A DNA stretch of 64,000 nt from Oscillospiraceae bacterium (GTDB lineage Bacteria > Bacillota > Clostridia > Oscillospirales > Acutalibacteraceae): contig SVPD01000001.1 in assembly GCA_015066045.1 (NCBI GenBank), positions 1 to 64,000 of the forward strand. Direction: 5' to 3'. Of the stretch, positions 51,062 through 62,208 are shown one piece after another. Numbering within the stretch: position 1 is the first letter of the stretch; each line of letters begins with the position of its first letter. The translations under genes were made by a program, and so were the position numbers. The notes under the pieces are model-generated. The model searched no databases, was not told the origin of the DNA, and saw nothing but the letters and a program-made list of their open reading frames with translations.

Positions 51062-51676
51062 TTACTTTGTCGGGACTGTTTCTGTTCTGATTTTAGTGGT
51101 ATCGCCGTATACGGGCTTGCTCTCGGGCTTTTCCGTTACGGGCACCTCAGTCAGAAAGGTGTTATATATTATAAATTCCGAACCGATTGACGCTGAGTGA
51201 TATACGATGTGGAAATTTTCCCTTGTCATAGTCAGCTCGCCCTCCTTTTCATAGGAGCTTCTGTCATAAAGACACATCCTGTCAGTTATATCCTCGCATA
51301 CTGTTTCGTTCCATCCCGTAAATGCCCTCAGAGCCGATGAGGTTATTCCGATAAAAAAAGAAATATCCTCTGCGGTTATAGCTTTGTTATTTGCATTCTC
51401 GTCATATTTCGGGATATATATTCGTACTTCATCTGTTTTGTTATCGTCAGAGCAGATGAGCTTAAGCATTATGACGGTGCTGCCTCTGCTGAAATAGGTG
51501 AAAAATGCGTTCTTACCGTCCTCTGTTTTTTCGGTATAAAAATCCTCCGGTGTCAATTCCGAATAAGAAAATCTGTCGGAAAAGCCGTACAGATCCATAA
51601 ATTCATCCCGTACACATCCTGTCAGAAAAATAAAAAGCATAATTATTATCGCAAGTTTTGGTGTTTTCGTTTTCAT
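51062..51676 (-). CDS. Lipoprotein of unknown function
   Basis: A 204-residue exported lipoprotein. A basic start (MKTKTPK), a hydrophobic core and the lipobox FLTGC lead to the mature protein, with no domain I recognise. It has several short beta-like stretches (NAFFTYFSRGSTVIMLKLIC, NFHIVYHSASIGSEFIIYN) and a Thr/Pro/Glu-rich C-terminus. The start is at the ATG at 51676 with GGAGGA upstream. It lies downstream of the glucosidase gene but beyond its terminator; I found no clear promoter of its own. Confidence 0.8.
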   Translation of the reverse strand: MKTKTPKLAIIIMLFIFLTGCVRDEFMDLYGFSDRFSYSELTPEDFYTEKTEDGKNAFFTYFSRGSTVIMLKLICSDDNKTDEVRIYIPKYDENANNKAITAEDISFFIGITSSALRAFTGWNETVCEDITDRMCLYDRSSYEKEGELTMTRENFHIVYHSASIGSEFIIYNTFLTEVPVTEKPESKPVYGDTTKIRTETVPTK

Positions 51677-51727
51677 TACCGTCGTCCTCCGTAGTAGTTT
51701 TAATAATAAATACTGCACAGAGGTCAG

Positions 51728-51758
51728 AAAAATACCGCCTCGGGTGACCGAAGCGGTA
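51728..51758 (-). terminator. Intrinsic terminator after the GH13 glucosidase gene
   Basis: On the minus strand TACCGCTTCGG / CCGAGGCGGTA (one G-U), a four-base loop and five T, 8 bases past the stop codon. Confidence 0.92.
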
Positions 51759-51765
51759 AAAAGAT

Positions 51766-53661
51766 TTATCTTAACTTATAAACGTTTGCCTCAAAGGGGC
51801 TGAGGGAGTCGCTGTCCGATATTCTGACATTTGTGATAAGCTTATCAAATCCGTTTGTTGTTACGGGCTTTTTCTGCACCGAGGGGGTAAGATTAATTTC
51901 GATGTAGTAGGTGCCCTTGTCGCTGATGCGATAGTAAGCGAGCACGTTTTTCCACTTTTCTTTGGCTAATCTGAATTCACCGTAAACGAGAGTGTCGTCA
52001 CTGTGGCGAAGCTCTATCATCCGGCGGTAGAAGTTCAGAACAGAGTCCTTATCCTTTTCCTCTGCAGCCACATTGATGAGCTTATAGCCGGTGATAAGCT
52101 CTATCCACGGTGTGCCGGAGGTAAAGCCTGCATTAGCCTGTGCACTCCAGCACATGGGTGTTCTGCCGTTGTCACGGCTGCCTGCCTTGACCGTACGGTA
52201 AACCTTCTCCTTATCGGCACCCTTTTCCGTTTCCTGACGGTAGTAGTTGAGCGATTCCACGTCTCTGAAATCCTCTATGCTTTCAAAGGCCGAGTTAGTC
52301 ATACCGATTTCCTGTCCCTGATAAATGAAGGGAACACCCTTGAAGGTCATCTGCATAACTGCCAGAAGCTTACTGAGCTCGTCTCTGTACCTTCCGTCGG
52401 GACAGACCTTGCTTGTCATTCTGGTGGTGTCGTGGTTTTCGAAAAAGACCGTCGGCCAGCAGTGATTTCCGTAATTCAGCTGCCATTTGACCATTTCCTT
52501 TGCCATGGGGCGAAGATCGTATCTGTATTCGCTGAAACGCTTTTTACCGGGATTTTCTATGTGGTCAAAGGCGAAGACCACATTAAGCTCCTTGCGGTAA
52601 TCTCCTGTCATAAGCTTGCTCATTTCGATGCCTGTACCCTGACATTCGCCTACAGTAAAGGCATCGTATTTATTAAAGGTGTTTTCAGCCATTTCGTGAA
52701 GATATTTGTGGAGACGGGGACCGTAGAAATAATGCTCCACACCCTTGAAGCCCATCATTGAGCCTATTATGTCATTTCCGTCGGGCAGACCGTCTGCTTT
52801 GGAAATGAAGCTGATAACATCGAGTCTGAAGCCGTCCACACCCTTTTCGAGCCATCGGTTTATCATTTTATAAAGGTCTTGTCTCAGACTTTCGTTTTCC
52901 CAGTTGAAGTCCATCTGCTTGGAGGAAAAGAGATGCAGTGCCCATTGCTTTCTTTCAGGGTAATAATTCCAGGCCTTGCCGCTGAAAAGACTTTCCCAGT
53001 TATTCGGAGGAGTATTTTCATCTCCGTCACGCCAGATGTAGTAGTCTCTGTAGGGTGAATCGGGATCGTTTACCGAAGAGCGGAACCATTCGTGCTCGTC
53101 TGAGCTGTGGTTGATAACCAGATCCATAATAAGCTTCATATCACGTCTGTGAATTTCTTCCAGGAGCTCATCGAAATCCTCCATAGTTCCGAACTCTTCC
53201 ATTATTTTTTCGTAGTTTCGGATGTCGTAGCCGTTGTCATCATTCGGTGAGTCATAAACAGGGCTGCACCATATGGCGTTTATGCCCAGCTCCTTGAGAT
53301 AGTCGAGCTTTTCGATTATGCCTCTCAGATCGCCTATACCGTCACCGTTTGAGTCCTTGAAGGAGCGGGGATAAATCTGATAAAACACCGCTTCCTTCCA
53401 CCATTTTCTTTCTATGGGTGCATCGTCATCGAGAGGGATATCCTGCTCACTGTTCAGTATGCCGAGCAGTGAGTCGATAAAAGCTTCACTTATTTTACCC
53501 TTTGAAAGTCTGATTATTTTATTAAGAGTGAGCTTTGAAAGCGGGCCTTTTCTGAGAAAGTCTCCGTTTAAACCGACCGAATAGAGAGCTTTCATAATAA
53601 TGTCGTGTCCTGCGGGAGTAGCGATGATTTCGGAAATGGGCGTGTTTTTGTTTACTAACAT
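51766..53661 (-). CDS. GH13 alpha-glucosidase with N-terminal helical extension
   Basis: A 631-residue oligo-1,6-glucosidase/trehalose-6-phosphate hydrolase-type enzyme that cleaves short alpha-glucosides in the cytosol. The barrel starts at about residue 86 (KWWKEAVFYQIYPRSFKDSN). The nucleophile Asp281 (GFRLDVIS), the acid/base Glu339 (TVGECQG) and the third Asp411 (FFENHDTTR) are all present, and a C-terminal beta domain follows. The first 85 residues (TPISEIIATPAGHDIIMKAL, then a second helical motif ending in LLGILN) are not part of normal GH13 enzymes. AGGAGG precedes the start. The exact substrate (isomaltose, sucrose or trehalose-6-phosphate) is undecided. Confidence 0.9.
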   Translation of the reverse strand: MLVNKNTPISEIIATPAGHDIIMKALYSVGLNGDFLRKGPLSKLTLNKIIRLSKGKISEAFIDSLLGILNSEQDIPLDDDAPIERKWWKEAVFYQIYPRSFKDSNGDGIGDLRGIIEKLDYLKELGINAIWCSPVYDSPNDDNGYDIRNYEKIMEEFGTMEDFDELLEEIHRRDMKLIMDLVINHSSDEHEWFRSSVNDPDSPYRDYYIWRDGDENTPPNNWESLFSGKAWNYYPERKQWALHLFSSKQMDFNWENESLRQDLYKMINRWLEKGVDGFRLDVISFISKADGLPDGNDIIGSMMGFKGVEHYFYGPRLHKYLHEMAENTFNKYDAFTVGECQGTGIEMSKLMTGDYRKELNVVFAFDHIENPGKKRFSEYRYDLRPMAKEMVKWQLNYGNHCWPTVFFENHDTTRMTSKVCPDGRYRDELSKLLAVMQMTFKGVPFIYQGQEIGMTNSAFESIEDFRDVESLNYYRQETEKGADKEKVYRTVKAGSRDNGRTPMCWSAQANAGFTSGTPWIELITGYKLINVAAEEKDKDSVLNFYRRMIELRHSDDTLVYGEFRLAKEKWKNVLAYYRISDKGTYYIEINLTPSVQKKPVTTNGFDKLITNVRISDSDSLSPFEANVYKLR

Positions 53662-53690
53662 ATTTTTCCTCCTATAATTTTACTGACTAT

Positions 53691-53719
53691 ATAATAAACT
53701 AACTAATGAATTTTTACAA
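53691..53719 (-). promoter_or_regulatory. Sigma-A promoter of the GH13 gene
   Basis: On the minus strand TTGTAA (53719-53714), 17-base spacer, TATTAT (53696-53691). Confidence 0.75.
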
Positions 53720-53737
53720 TAGAAACACTTAATTTAT

Positions 53738-53766
53738 TTGACTTTTTCTTCTTTGCATTGTAAAAT
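53738..53766 (+). promoter_or_regulatory. Sigma-A promoter of the deo operon
   Basis: TTGACT (53738-53743), 17-base spacer, TAAAAT (53761-53766), divergent from the GH13 promoter. No obvious DeoR operator was seen. Confidence 0.82.
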
Positions 53767-53795
53767 TATTACATAACATATGCGGAGGTATAGCT

Positions 53796-54461
53796 ATGGA
53801 TATAAAAGAAATCTTATCAAAGGTAGATCATACGGTGCTTTCTCAGGGTGCTACATGGGAGGATATCAGAAGGCTTTGTGACGACGGAATAAAATATTCC
53901 TGTGCGAGTGTGTGTATTCCTCCTGCCTACGTAAAAAGAGCGAAAGAATATGTGGGCGACAAGCTTAAAATATGTACGGTTATTGGCTTTCCGAACGGTT
54001 ATAATACTACTGCGGTCAAATGCTTCGAAACCTCAGTAGCCGTGAAAGAGGGTGCCGATGAAATCGATATGGTTATCAATATCGGTATGCTTAAGGATAA
54101 AAGATATGACGATGTTCTCTCGGAGATAAAATCCGTAAAAAAGGCCTGTGACGGTAAGCTGCTGAAGGTTATCATCGAAACGTGTCTTCTTACTGAGGAG
54201 GAAAAGGTAAGGATGTGTAAAATAGTTTCCGATTCGGGCGCTGATTATATTAAAACCTCTACCGGCTTTTCTTCCGGCGGTGCCACGAGAGAGGATATAA
54301 AGCTTTTCAGCGAAAATGTGGAAAACGGTCTGCTGATCAAGGCTGCAGGCGGAATTTCGAGCATCAGTGACGCAGAAGATATGCTTTCTCTCGGTGCGAG
54401 CAGACTGGGAACGAGCAGAATCGTAAAAATAGTAAAAAACGAACAGGGTAGCGGATATTGA
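53796..54461 (+). CDS. deoC: Deoxyribose-phosphate aldolase
   Basis: Cleaves 2-deoxyribose-5-phosphate to acetaldehyde and glyceraldehyde-3-phosphate. The 221-residue class I aldolase has the KVDHTVL start, the conserved GADEIDMVINIG, LLKVIIETCLL and the Schiff-base lysine in DYIKTSTGF, plus the phosphate loop AAGGISSISDA. CGGAGG lies before the ATG. First gene of deoC-deoD-deoB-cdd. Confidence 0.97.
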   Translation: MDIKEILSKVDHTVLSQGATWEDIRRLCDDGIKYSCASVCIPPAYVKRAKEYVGDKLKICTVIGFPNGYNTTAVKCFETSVAVKEGADEIDMVINIGMLKDKRYDDVLSEIKSVKKACDGKLLKVIIETCLLTEEEKVRMCKIVSDSGADYIKTSTGFSSGGATREDIKLFSENVENGLLIKAAGGISSISDAEDMLSLGASRLGTSRIVKIVKNEQGSGY

Positions 54462-54476
54462 TAGGGAGGTAATGTT

Positions 54477-55205
54477 ATGTCAGTTTCGACTCCGCACATT
54501 AATCTGAAAGAGGGTACAGCCTTCGCTAAAACGGTCTTGATGCCCGGTGATCCTCTCAGAGCGAAGTTTATAGCGGAAAATTTTCTGGAAAATCCGGAGC
54601 TTGTAAATAATGTCAGAGGTGTTCAGGGCTACACAGGTACCTATAAGGGACATAAGGTTTCGGTAATGGCCAGCGGTATGGGTATGCCCTCCATAGGCAT
54701 TTATTCATACGAGCTTTACACCTTTTTCGGTGTAGAAAACATCATACGTGTCGGTTCTGCCGGCGGACTTTCGGACAAGGTAAAGCTCCGTGATATCGTA
54801 GCAGGCATCGGCGCCAATACAAATTCAAATTTCAGTGCTCAGTTCGGTGTGACCGGAATCGTAGCACCCACGTGCTCCTATGAGCTTCTGACTGCTGCAG
54901 TTAAAAGTGCCGAGGCTATCGGTGTCGATATGAAGATAGGAAATCTTTATTCCTCCGATACCTTTTATGACTTCGATGAGAACTGTAACAGAAAGTGGGC
55001 CGAGGCAGGCTCGCTGGCAGTAGAAATGGAGGCTGCAGCACTTTATCTTAATGCCATGAGAACGGGAAAAAGAGCTCTTGCCATCTGCACCATATCCGAT
55101 ATGCCCTTTACCGGTGAAGGCTGTACTGCCGAGGAGAGACAGAACACCTTTACGGATATGATGAAGATAGCTCTTGAAACTGCCGTAAGAATGGACACAG
55201 AATAA
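54477..55205 (+). CDS. deoD: Purine-nucleoside phosphorylase (DeoD type)
   Basis: Phosphorolyses purine (deoxy)nucleosides. The 242-residue hexameric-type enzyme has the TPHINLKEGTAFAKTVLMPG start, MASGMGMPSIGIYSYEL, the phosphate Arg region IIRVGSAGGLSDKV and AVEMEAAALYL for the ribose. The purine Asp lies in CTISDMPFTGE. Sixteen bases after deoC, with GGGAGG upstream. Confidence 0.97.
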   Translation: MSVSTPHINLKEGTAFAKTVLMPGDPLRAKFIAENFLENPELVNNVRGVQGYTGTYKGHKVSVMASGMGMPSIGIYSYELYTFFGVENIIRVGSAGGLSDKVKLRDIVAGIGANTNSNFSAQFGVTGIVAPTCSYELLTAAVKSAEAIGVDMKIGNLYSSDTFYDFDENCNRKWAEAGSLAVEMEAAALYLNAMRTGKRALAICTISDMPFTGEGCTAEERQNTFTDMMKIALETAVRMDTE

Positions 55206-55226
55206 CTGATTTTTCACGGAGAGTCT

Positions 55227-56399
55227 ATGAAAACCAAACGAATATTTTTGATTGTACTTGACAGTGTAGGTATAGGTGAAATGCCTGATGCACATCTTTA
55301 CGGCGATGAGGGAAGCAATACTCTCAGAGCCTGCTATACTCAGAAGCATTTCAGTGTGCCGGAGCTTAAAAAAAGCGGACTTTTCAATATCGACGGAATA
55401 GATTATGATGACGGAGCTGTCTCACCCGACGGAGCCTACGGACGTTTAGCGGAAGCCTCTGCGGGAAAGGATACTACCACGGGACATTGGGAAATCGCAG
55501 GCATTGTTTCGGAAAATCCCTTTCCTACCTATCCCTACGGCTTTCCCGATGAAATACTCCGGAAATTCAGTGAGGTCACGGGCAGGGGAGTGCTTTGCAA
55601 TAAGCCCTATTCCGGCACCAAGGTAATCGAGGACTACGGAAGGGAGCATCTCGAAACGGGAAAGCTCATCGTCTACACCTCGGCTGACAGTGTGTTCCAG
55701 ATAGCGGCTCACGAGGATAAGGTTCCTCTTTCCGAGCTTTATGAATGCTGCGAAAAGGCCAGAGAAATCCTGAAGGGTGAGCATGCCGTAGGCAGGGTAA
55801 TCGCCAGACCTTTCACCGGTGAATATCCGCATTTCAGAAGAACGCCAAACCGTCACGATTATTCTCTTTTACCCCCGTCGGACACGGTAATCGATGTCTT
55901 GGCTAAAAAGGGCTTAGACGTAATTCCGATCGGTAAAATTTACGACATTTTCGCAGGCAAGGGATTCCCGAAGTCTCATCCTACCAAATCAAATGCCGAC
56001 GGAATGAGGATGACCTCTGAATATCAGAAAAAGGATTTTACGGGGCTTTGCTTCACAAATCTCGTTGACTTTGATATGCTTTACGGACACCGTAACGATG
56101 CCGCAGGCTATGCTGAGGCACTGATGGAGTTTGACGGCTGGCTTACGGACTTTAAGAAAAATATGAGACACGGAGACGTTCTTTTTATAACTGCCGACCA
56201 CGGATGTGATCCGACTACCGAAAGCACCGATCATTCGAGAGAATATGTACCGGTTCTTATTTACGGTGAAGGAATCAGAAACGTAAATCTCGGGACAAGG
56301 AGCACCTTTGCAGATATAGGAAAAACTATAGCGGATTTCTTTGATGCCGAGTGTAAAATCAGCGGCAGAAGCTTTAAAAATGAAATAACGGGAGAATGA
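55227..56399 (+). CDS. deoB: Phosphopentomutase
   Basis: Moves phosphate between C1 and C5 of (deoxy)ribose, linking the phosphorylases to DeoC. The 390-residue alkaline-phosphatase-fold enzyme has LIVLDSVGIGEMPDA, the active-site Thr loop KDTTTGHWEIAG, a cap domain and the metal residues in FTNLVDFDMLYGHRND and FITADHGCDPT. Ribosome site ACGGAGAG. In the deo operon, 21 bases after deoD. Confidence 0.97.
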   Translation: MKTKRIFLIVLDSVGIGEMPDAHLYGDEGSNTLRACYTQKHFSVPELKKSGLFNIDGIDYDDGAVSPDGAYGRLAEASAGKDTTTGHWEIAGIVSENPFPTYPYGFPDEILRKFSEVTGRGVLCNKPYSGTKVIEDYGREHLETGKLIVYTSADSVFQIAAHEDKVPLSELYECCEKAREILKGEHAVGRVIARPFTGEYPHFRRTPNRHDYSLLPPSDTVIDVLAKKGLDVIPIGKIYDIFAGKGFPKSHPTKSNADGMRMTSEYQKKDFTGLCFTNLVDFDMLYGHRNDAAGYAEALMEFDGWLTDFKKNMRHGDVLFITADHGCDPTTESTDHSREYVPVLIYGEGIRNVNLGTRSTFADIGKTIADFFDAECKISGRSFKNEITGE

Positions 56400-56403
56400 A
56401 AAA

Positions 56404-56811
56404 ATGAAGGATACGGAATTGATTTCACTGGCTAAAAAGGCTGCGGAGAATGCATATGTACCCTATTCGGGCTATACGGTAGGAGCGGCCTTATTGGCTG
56501 AAAGCGGCAGGGTATATCTTGGCTGCAATGTAGAAAATGCTGCCTACGGACCTACCAACTGTGCTGAAAGAACGGCATTTTTCAAGGCAGTAAGTGAGGG
56601 TGAAAGAGCCTTTACCGCCATAGCTGTAGTGGGAGGCAAGGCTCTGGATTTCGCAGATTACTTTACTCCCTGCGGTGTGTGCAGACAGGTAATGGCTGAG
56701 TTCTGCGACGAAAAGTTCCGTGTGCTGATAGGAAAAAACGGAGAAGAGTATCTTTCGCTGACGCTCGGTGAAATCCTGCCTTATTCTTTTTCTTCCGAAA
56801 AGCTGAAATAA
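56404..56811 (+). CDS. cdd: Cytidine deaminase
   Basis: Deaminates (deoxy)cytidine to (deoxy)uridine. The 135-residue homotetramer type has zinc ligands Cys53 with catalytic Glu55 (NCAERTAFF) and Cys90/Cys93 (PCGVCRQV), and the YVPYSGYTVGAAL start. It makes uridine for the pyrimidine phosphorylase encoded at 15.8 kb. Last gene of the deo operon; its stop codon is followed within 6 bases by repeat copy D. Confidence 0.97.
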   Translation: MKDTELISLAKKAAENAYVPYSGYTVGAALLAESGRVYLGCNVENAAYGPTNCAERTAFFKAVSEGERAFTAIAVVGGKALDFADYFTPCGVCRQVMAEFCDEKFRVLIGKNGEEYLSLTLGEILPYSFSSEKLK

Positions 56812-56816
56812 ATTCC

Positions 56817-56921
56817 GGGCTGAAGCCCTGAGCGCAGACCAAAAAGCAAAACGAAAACAGATGTGTTTATTAAGTCGCTTCTGACTTGTAAAACACATCT
56901 GTTTTAATTGTAAATAGTCCC
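56817..56921. repeat. MITE-like hairpin repeat, copy D (internally deleted)
   Basis: A 105-bp short copy in the orientation of copy A: GCGCAGACCAAAAAGCAAAA, the AAAACAGATGTGTTT / AAACACATCTGTTTT stem, then TAATTGTAAATAGTCCC. It retains the terminal AGTCCC (complement of GGGACT) but has lost about half of the element. It fills the whole gap between the convergent cdd and sigG genes and ends at the base before the sigG stop codon. Confidence 0.85.
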
Positions 56922-57707
56922 TTATATATAGATTTTATGGTGACTTTTGATTTTTTCCATAGCACCTTTTTCGAGTCTTGACACCTGTGCCTGTGAAATT
57001 CCTATTTCTTTGGCCACCTCGGTTTGTGTCATACCGTTCATAAATCTCAGCGAAAGTATTCTTTTTTCTCTTTCTCCCAGATCGTTTATGGATTTTTTCA
57101 GCAATATTTCATCTATCCAGTTTACATCACTGTTACTGTCACCTATCTGGTCCATAACATAAATAGTGTCACCTGCATCATAATAAACAGGCTCGTAAAG
57201 AGAAACGGGATCTACTATCGCCTCGAGTGCTATTACCACATTTTCCCGTTTAACGCCTAATCTTTCCGCTATCTCCTCTACGGTTGGCTCCTTCTGTGTT
57301 TCGTTGATTATCTGCTCCTTGACCTGCATGGCGTGATAAGCGGTGTCTCTTATGGAGCGGCTCACACGTATGGGATTATAGTCTCTGAGATATCTTCTGA
57401 TTTCGCCTATAATCATTGGAACGCCGTAGGTGCTGAAGCGAAGATTTAGGCTTACATCGAAATTATCTATAGCCTTTATCAGACCTATGCAGCCTACCTG
57501 AAAAAGGTCATCGATGTTTTCTCCTCTCGAGGTGAAGCGCTGGATTACGCTTAAAACCAGACGGAGATTTCCGTTTATAAGCTCCTCTCTGGCTTTCTGA
57601 TTGCCGCTTTTTGCTTTTATCATCAGCTCGGTTATTTCCTTCTCGTTCAATGTTTTCAGCTTTGAGGTGTCTATACCGCAAATTTCGACCTTGTTATAAT
57701 AGTTCAA
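56922..57707 (-). CDS. sigG: RNA polymerase sporulation sigma factor SigG
   Basis: Forespore-specific late sigma factor. The 261-residue product begins NYYNKVEICGIDTSKLKTL, the N-terminal signature that separates SigG from SigF. Regions 2 (RLVLSVIQRFTSRGENIDDL, FQVGCIGLIKAIDNFD, FSTYGVPMIIGEIRRYLRD), 3 (PTVEEIAERLG) and 4 (EREKRILSLRFMNGMTQTEV, then ISQAQVSRLEKGA) are complete. The start codon is TTG (57707-57705) behind GGGGG. A GC-rich CTCGG/CCGAG palindrome lies at 57749-57760. It stands alone, without the sigE-spoIIGA genes that often precede it. Confidence 0.93.
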   Translation of the reverse strand: MNYYNKVEICGIDTSKLKTLNEKEITELMIKAKSGNQKAREELINGNLRLVLSVIQRFTSRGENIDDLFQVGCIGLIKAIDNFDVSLNLRFSTYGVPMIIGEIRRYLRDYNPIRVSRSIRDTAYHAMQVKEQIINETQKEPTVEEIAERLGVKRENVVIALEAIVDPVSLYEPVYYDAGDTIYVMDQIGDSNSDVNWIDEILLKKSINDLGEREKRILSLRFMNGMTQTEVAKEIGISQAQVSRLEKGAMEKIKSHHKIYI

Positions 57708-57807
57708 ACGAAATTACCCCCACAAATATCCGTTAAAATAATTATTGACTCGGGGCCGAGGTTTTAAAAGATACAATTGCTGGAAATTGCATTTTATGAA
57801 AAAGAAT

Positions 57808-57836
57808 TTGACGATTTATGTCTGATAGTGTATAAT
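57808..57836 (+). promoter_or_regulatory. Sigma-A promoter of the FN3 protein gene
   Basis: TTGACG (57808-57813), 17-base spacer, TATAAT (57831-57836). Confidence 0.85.
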
Positions 57837-57871
57837 TATGTTATCGTTTAACGGGAGGTGAGTCGGATATT

Positions 57872-58990
57872 ATGCTTAAAAGATTTGCTGAGTTCTGGGC
57901 ACTTTTAGTTTTCATCGGTGTTTTTTCCGTGTTTTATGCAGGTGCTCAGTGTGAGCATAATTTCAGTCCGGATACGGCTATACCCTTTTACGGCATAGAG
58001 GGCTGTCACGCCTTTTACTGCCTTAACGGATGCGGCTCCTACGGCACTGAACACGGAGGTGCTGACTCCTTTGAAAAATGCTCGTTTACTCTCGTCTCAG
58101 AGGTGAAGGCTACCTGCCGGAAAAGCGGCAGCAGAGTTTATCTTTGCACTGTGTGTAAAATGTTTAAAGACGAGACAGTCCCCGTGCAGAGGCATAGCTA
58201 TAAAAAATCCGTAAGGCTGCCTACCTGCACTGAGAAAGGCTATGATATGTATGTCTGCTCCGGCTGCGGCGATACCTATAAGGATAATTACGTAAGCACC
58301 GTAAAGCATATTTCAGACGGAGGCAAGGTTGAGCTTTTACCGGATTACGATAAAAACGGTACGCTGAGGGTTTCCTGCAGAGTATGCGGCTGCATCATTG
58401 AAAGAAAAACCCTGCCGAAATTAGTGAGAACCGTTAAGACAGTCGGCAAAGTAAAAAGCTTCAAGGTCAAAGCATACGGTACCGACTATGTAAAGCTCAG
58501 CTGGAAAAAATCCGAAGGTGCGGCTTCCTACGAAATATTATACAGTACCGATAAAAAGAAATGGAAAACCGTTTCTTCCGAAAAAAATACTTATACGGTC
58601 AAAAAGCTCAAATCTGCTCAAAGATATTATTTTAAAATTTCCGCTATCGGAAAAGACTCCCGCAGTGCTTTCTCTGACGTGATTTCAGTATGCACAGAAC
58701 CGAAAAGTACATCCTTGACTAAAGTGAAATCCGTGAAAAAAGCATCGGTTAATCTGGAATGGAAAAAGCTCAGCAATGTCAGCGGTTATGTAATCGAGTA
58801 TGTATCGGGTGGCTTCGATAAAAAGAAAAAGATAAAGACCGTCACCGTGACAAAAAACACAGGCAAAAAGACCGTAAAAAAGCTTAAAAGCGGTAAAAAA
58901 TATTCCTTCAGAATAAAAGCATATAAAAAATACGGCTCAAGTAAAATCTACGGCGCATACAGTAAGACAAAGACAGTGAAAATCAGATGA
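57872..58990 (+). CDS. Secreted protein with Cys-pair repeats and two fibronectin type III domains
   Basis: 372 residues, exported by a signal peptide (about 1-26, cleavage near YAGAQC). A region rich in Cys pairs follows (about 27-185), with repeated motifs such as CTVCKMF, CSGCGDTY and CRVCGC, each preceded by a TC-x-x-G or similar strand. This looks like the short Clostridial repeat with C-x-x-C knuckles found in surface proteins. Then come two FN3 domains (about 190-280 and 285-372; VKLSWKKSEGAASYEILYST, VNLEWKKLSNVSGYVIEY). Very Lys-rich. There is no sortase or membrane anchor, so it is released or wall-associated by charge. The role may be cell-surface or matrix binding; the ligand is unknown. 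Confidence 0.82.
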   Translation: MLKRFAEFWALLVFIGVFSVFYAGAQCEHNFSPDTAIPFYGIEGCHAFYCLNGCGSYGTEHGGADSFEKCSFTLVSEVKATCRKSGSRVYLCTVCKMFKDETVPVQRHSYKKSVRLPTCTEKGYDMYVCSGCGDTYKDNYVSTVKHISDGGKVELLPDYDKNGTLRVSCRVCGCIIERKTLPKLVRTVKTVGKVKSFKVKAYGTDYVKLSWKKSEGAASYEILYSTDKKKWKTVSSEKNTYTVKKLKSAQRYYFKISAIGKDSRSAFSDVISVCTEPKSTSLTKVKSVKKASVNLEWKKLSNVSGYVIEYVSGGFDKKKKIKTVTVTKNTGKKTVKKLKSGKKYSFRIKAYKKYGSSKIYGAYSKTKTVKIR

Positions 58991-58994
58991 TTAA

Positions 58995-62084
<3,090 letters not shown>

Positions 62085-62097
62085 TTGAAAAAAATTT

Positions 62098-62140
62098 AAA
62101 GAACATCTGTATTTTTTATTGAAATATGGATGTTCTTTGT
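62098..62140 (+). terminator. Terminator hairpin after lacZ
   Basis: Perfect 10-base stem AAAGAACATC (62098-62107) / GATGTTCTTT (62129-62138) with a 21-base loop. The T-run is poor and the next promoter overlaps it. Confidence 0.7.
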
Positions 62141-62148
62141 GTTATACT
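62119..62148 (+). promoter_or_regulatory. Sigma-A promoter of iolG
   Basis: TTGAAA (62119-62124), 18-base spacer, TATACT (62143-62148), overlapping the lacZ terminator stem. Confidence 0.7.
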
Positions 62149-62208
62149 ATCGACGAATGGTGCCGAAAGCACAAAATTCTATTTCCACATTAACGGAGGA
62201 TGAAAAAT

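Noticed and set aside
62098-62140. Hairpin with GAACATCTG after lacZ as a fifth copy of the repeat family
   Set aside because: Only a short ACATCTGT overlap; the CAGACC, GGGACTG and TTACTGC parts are missing, so it is an ordinary terminator.
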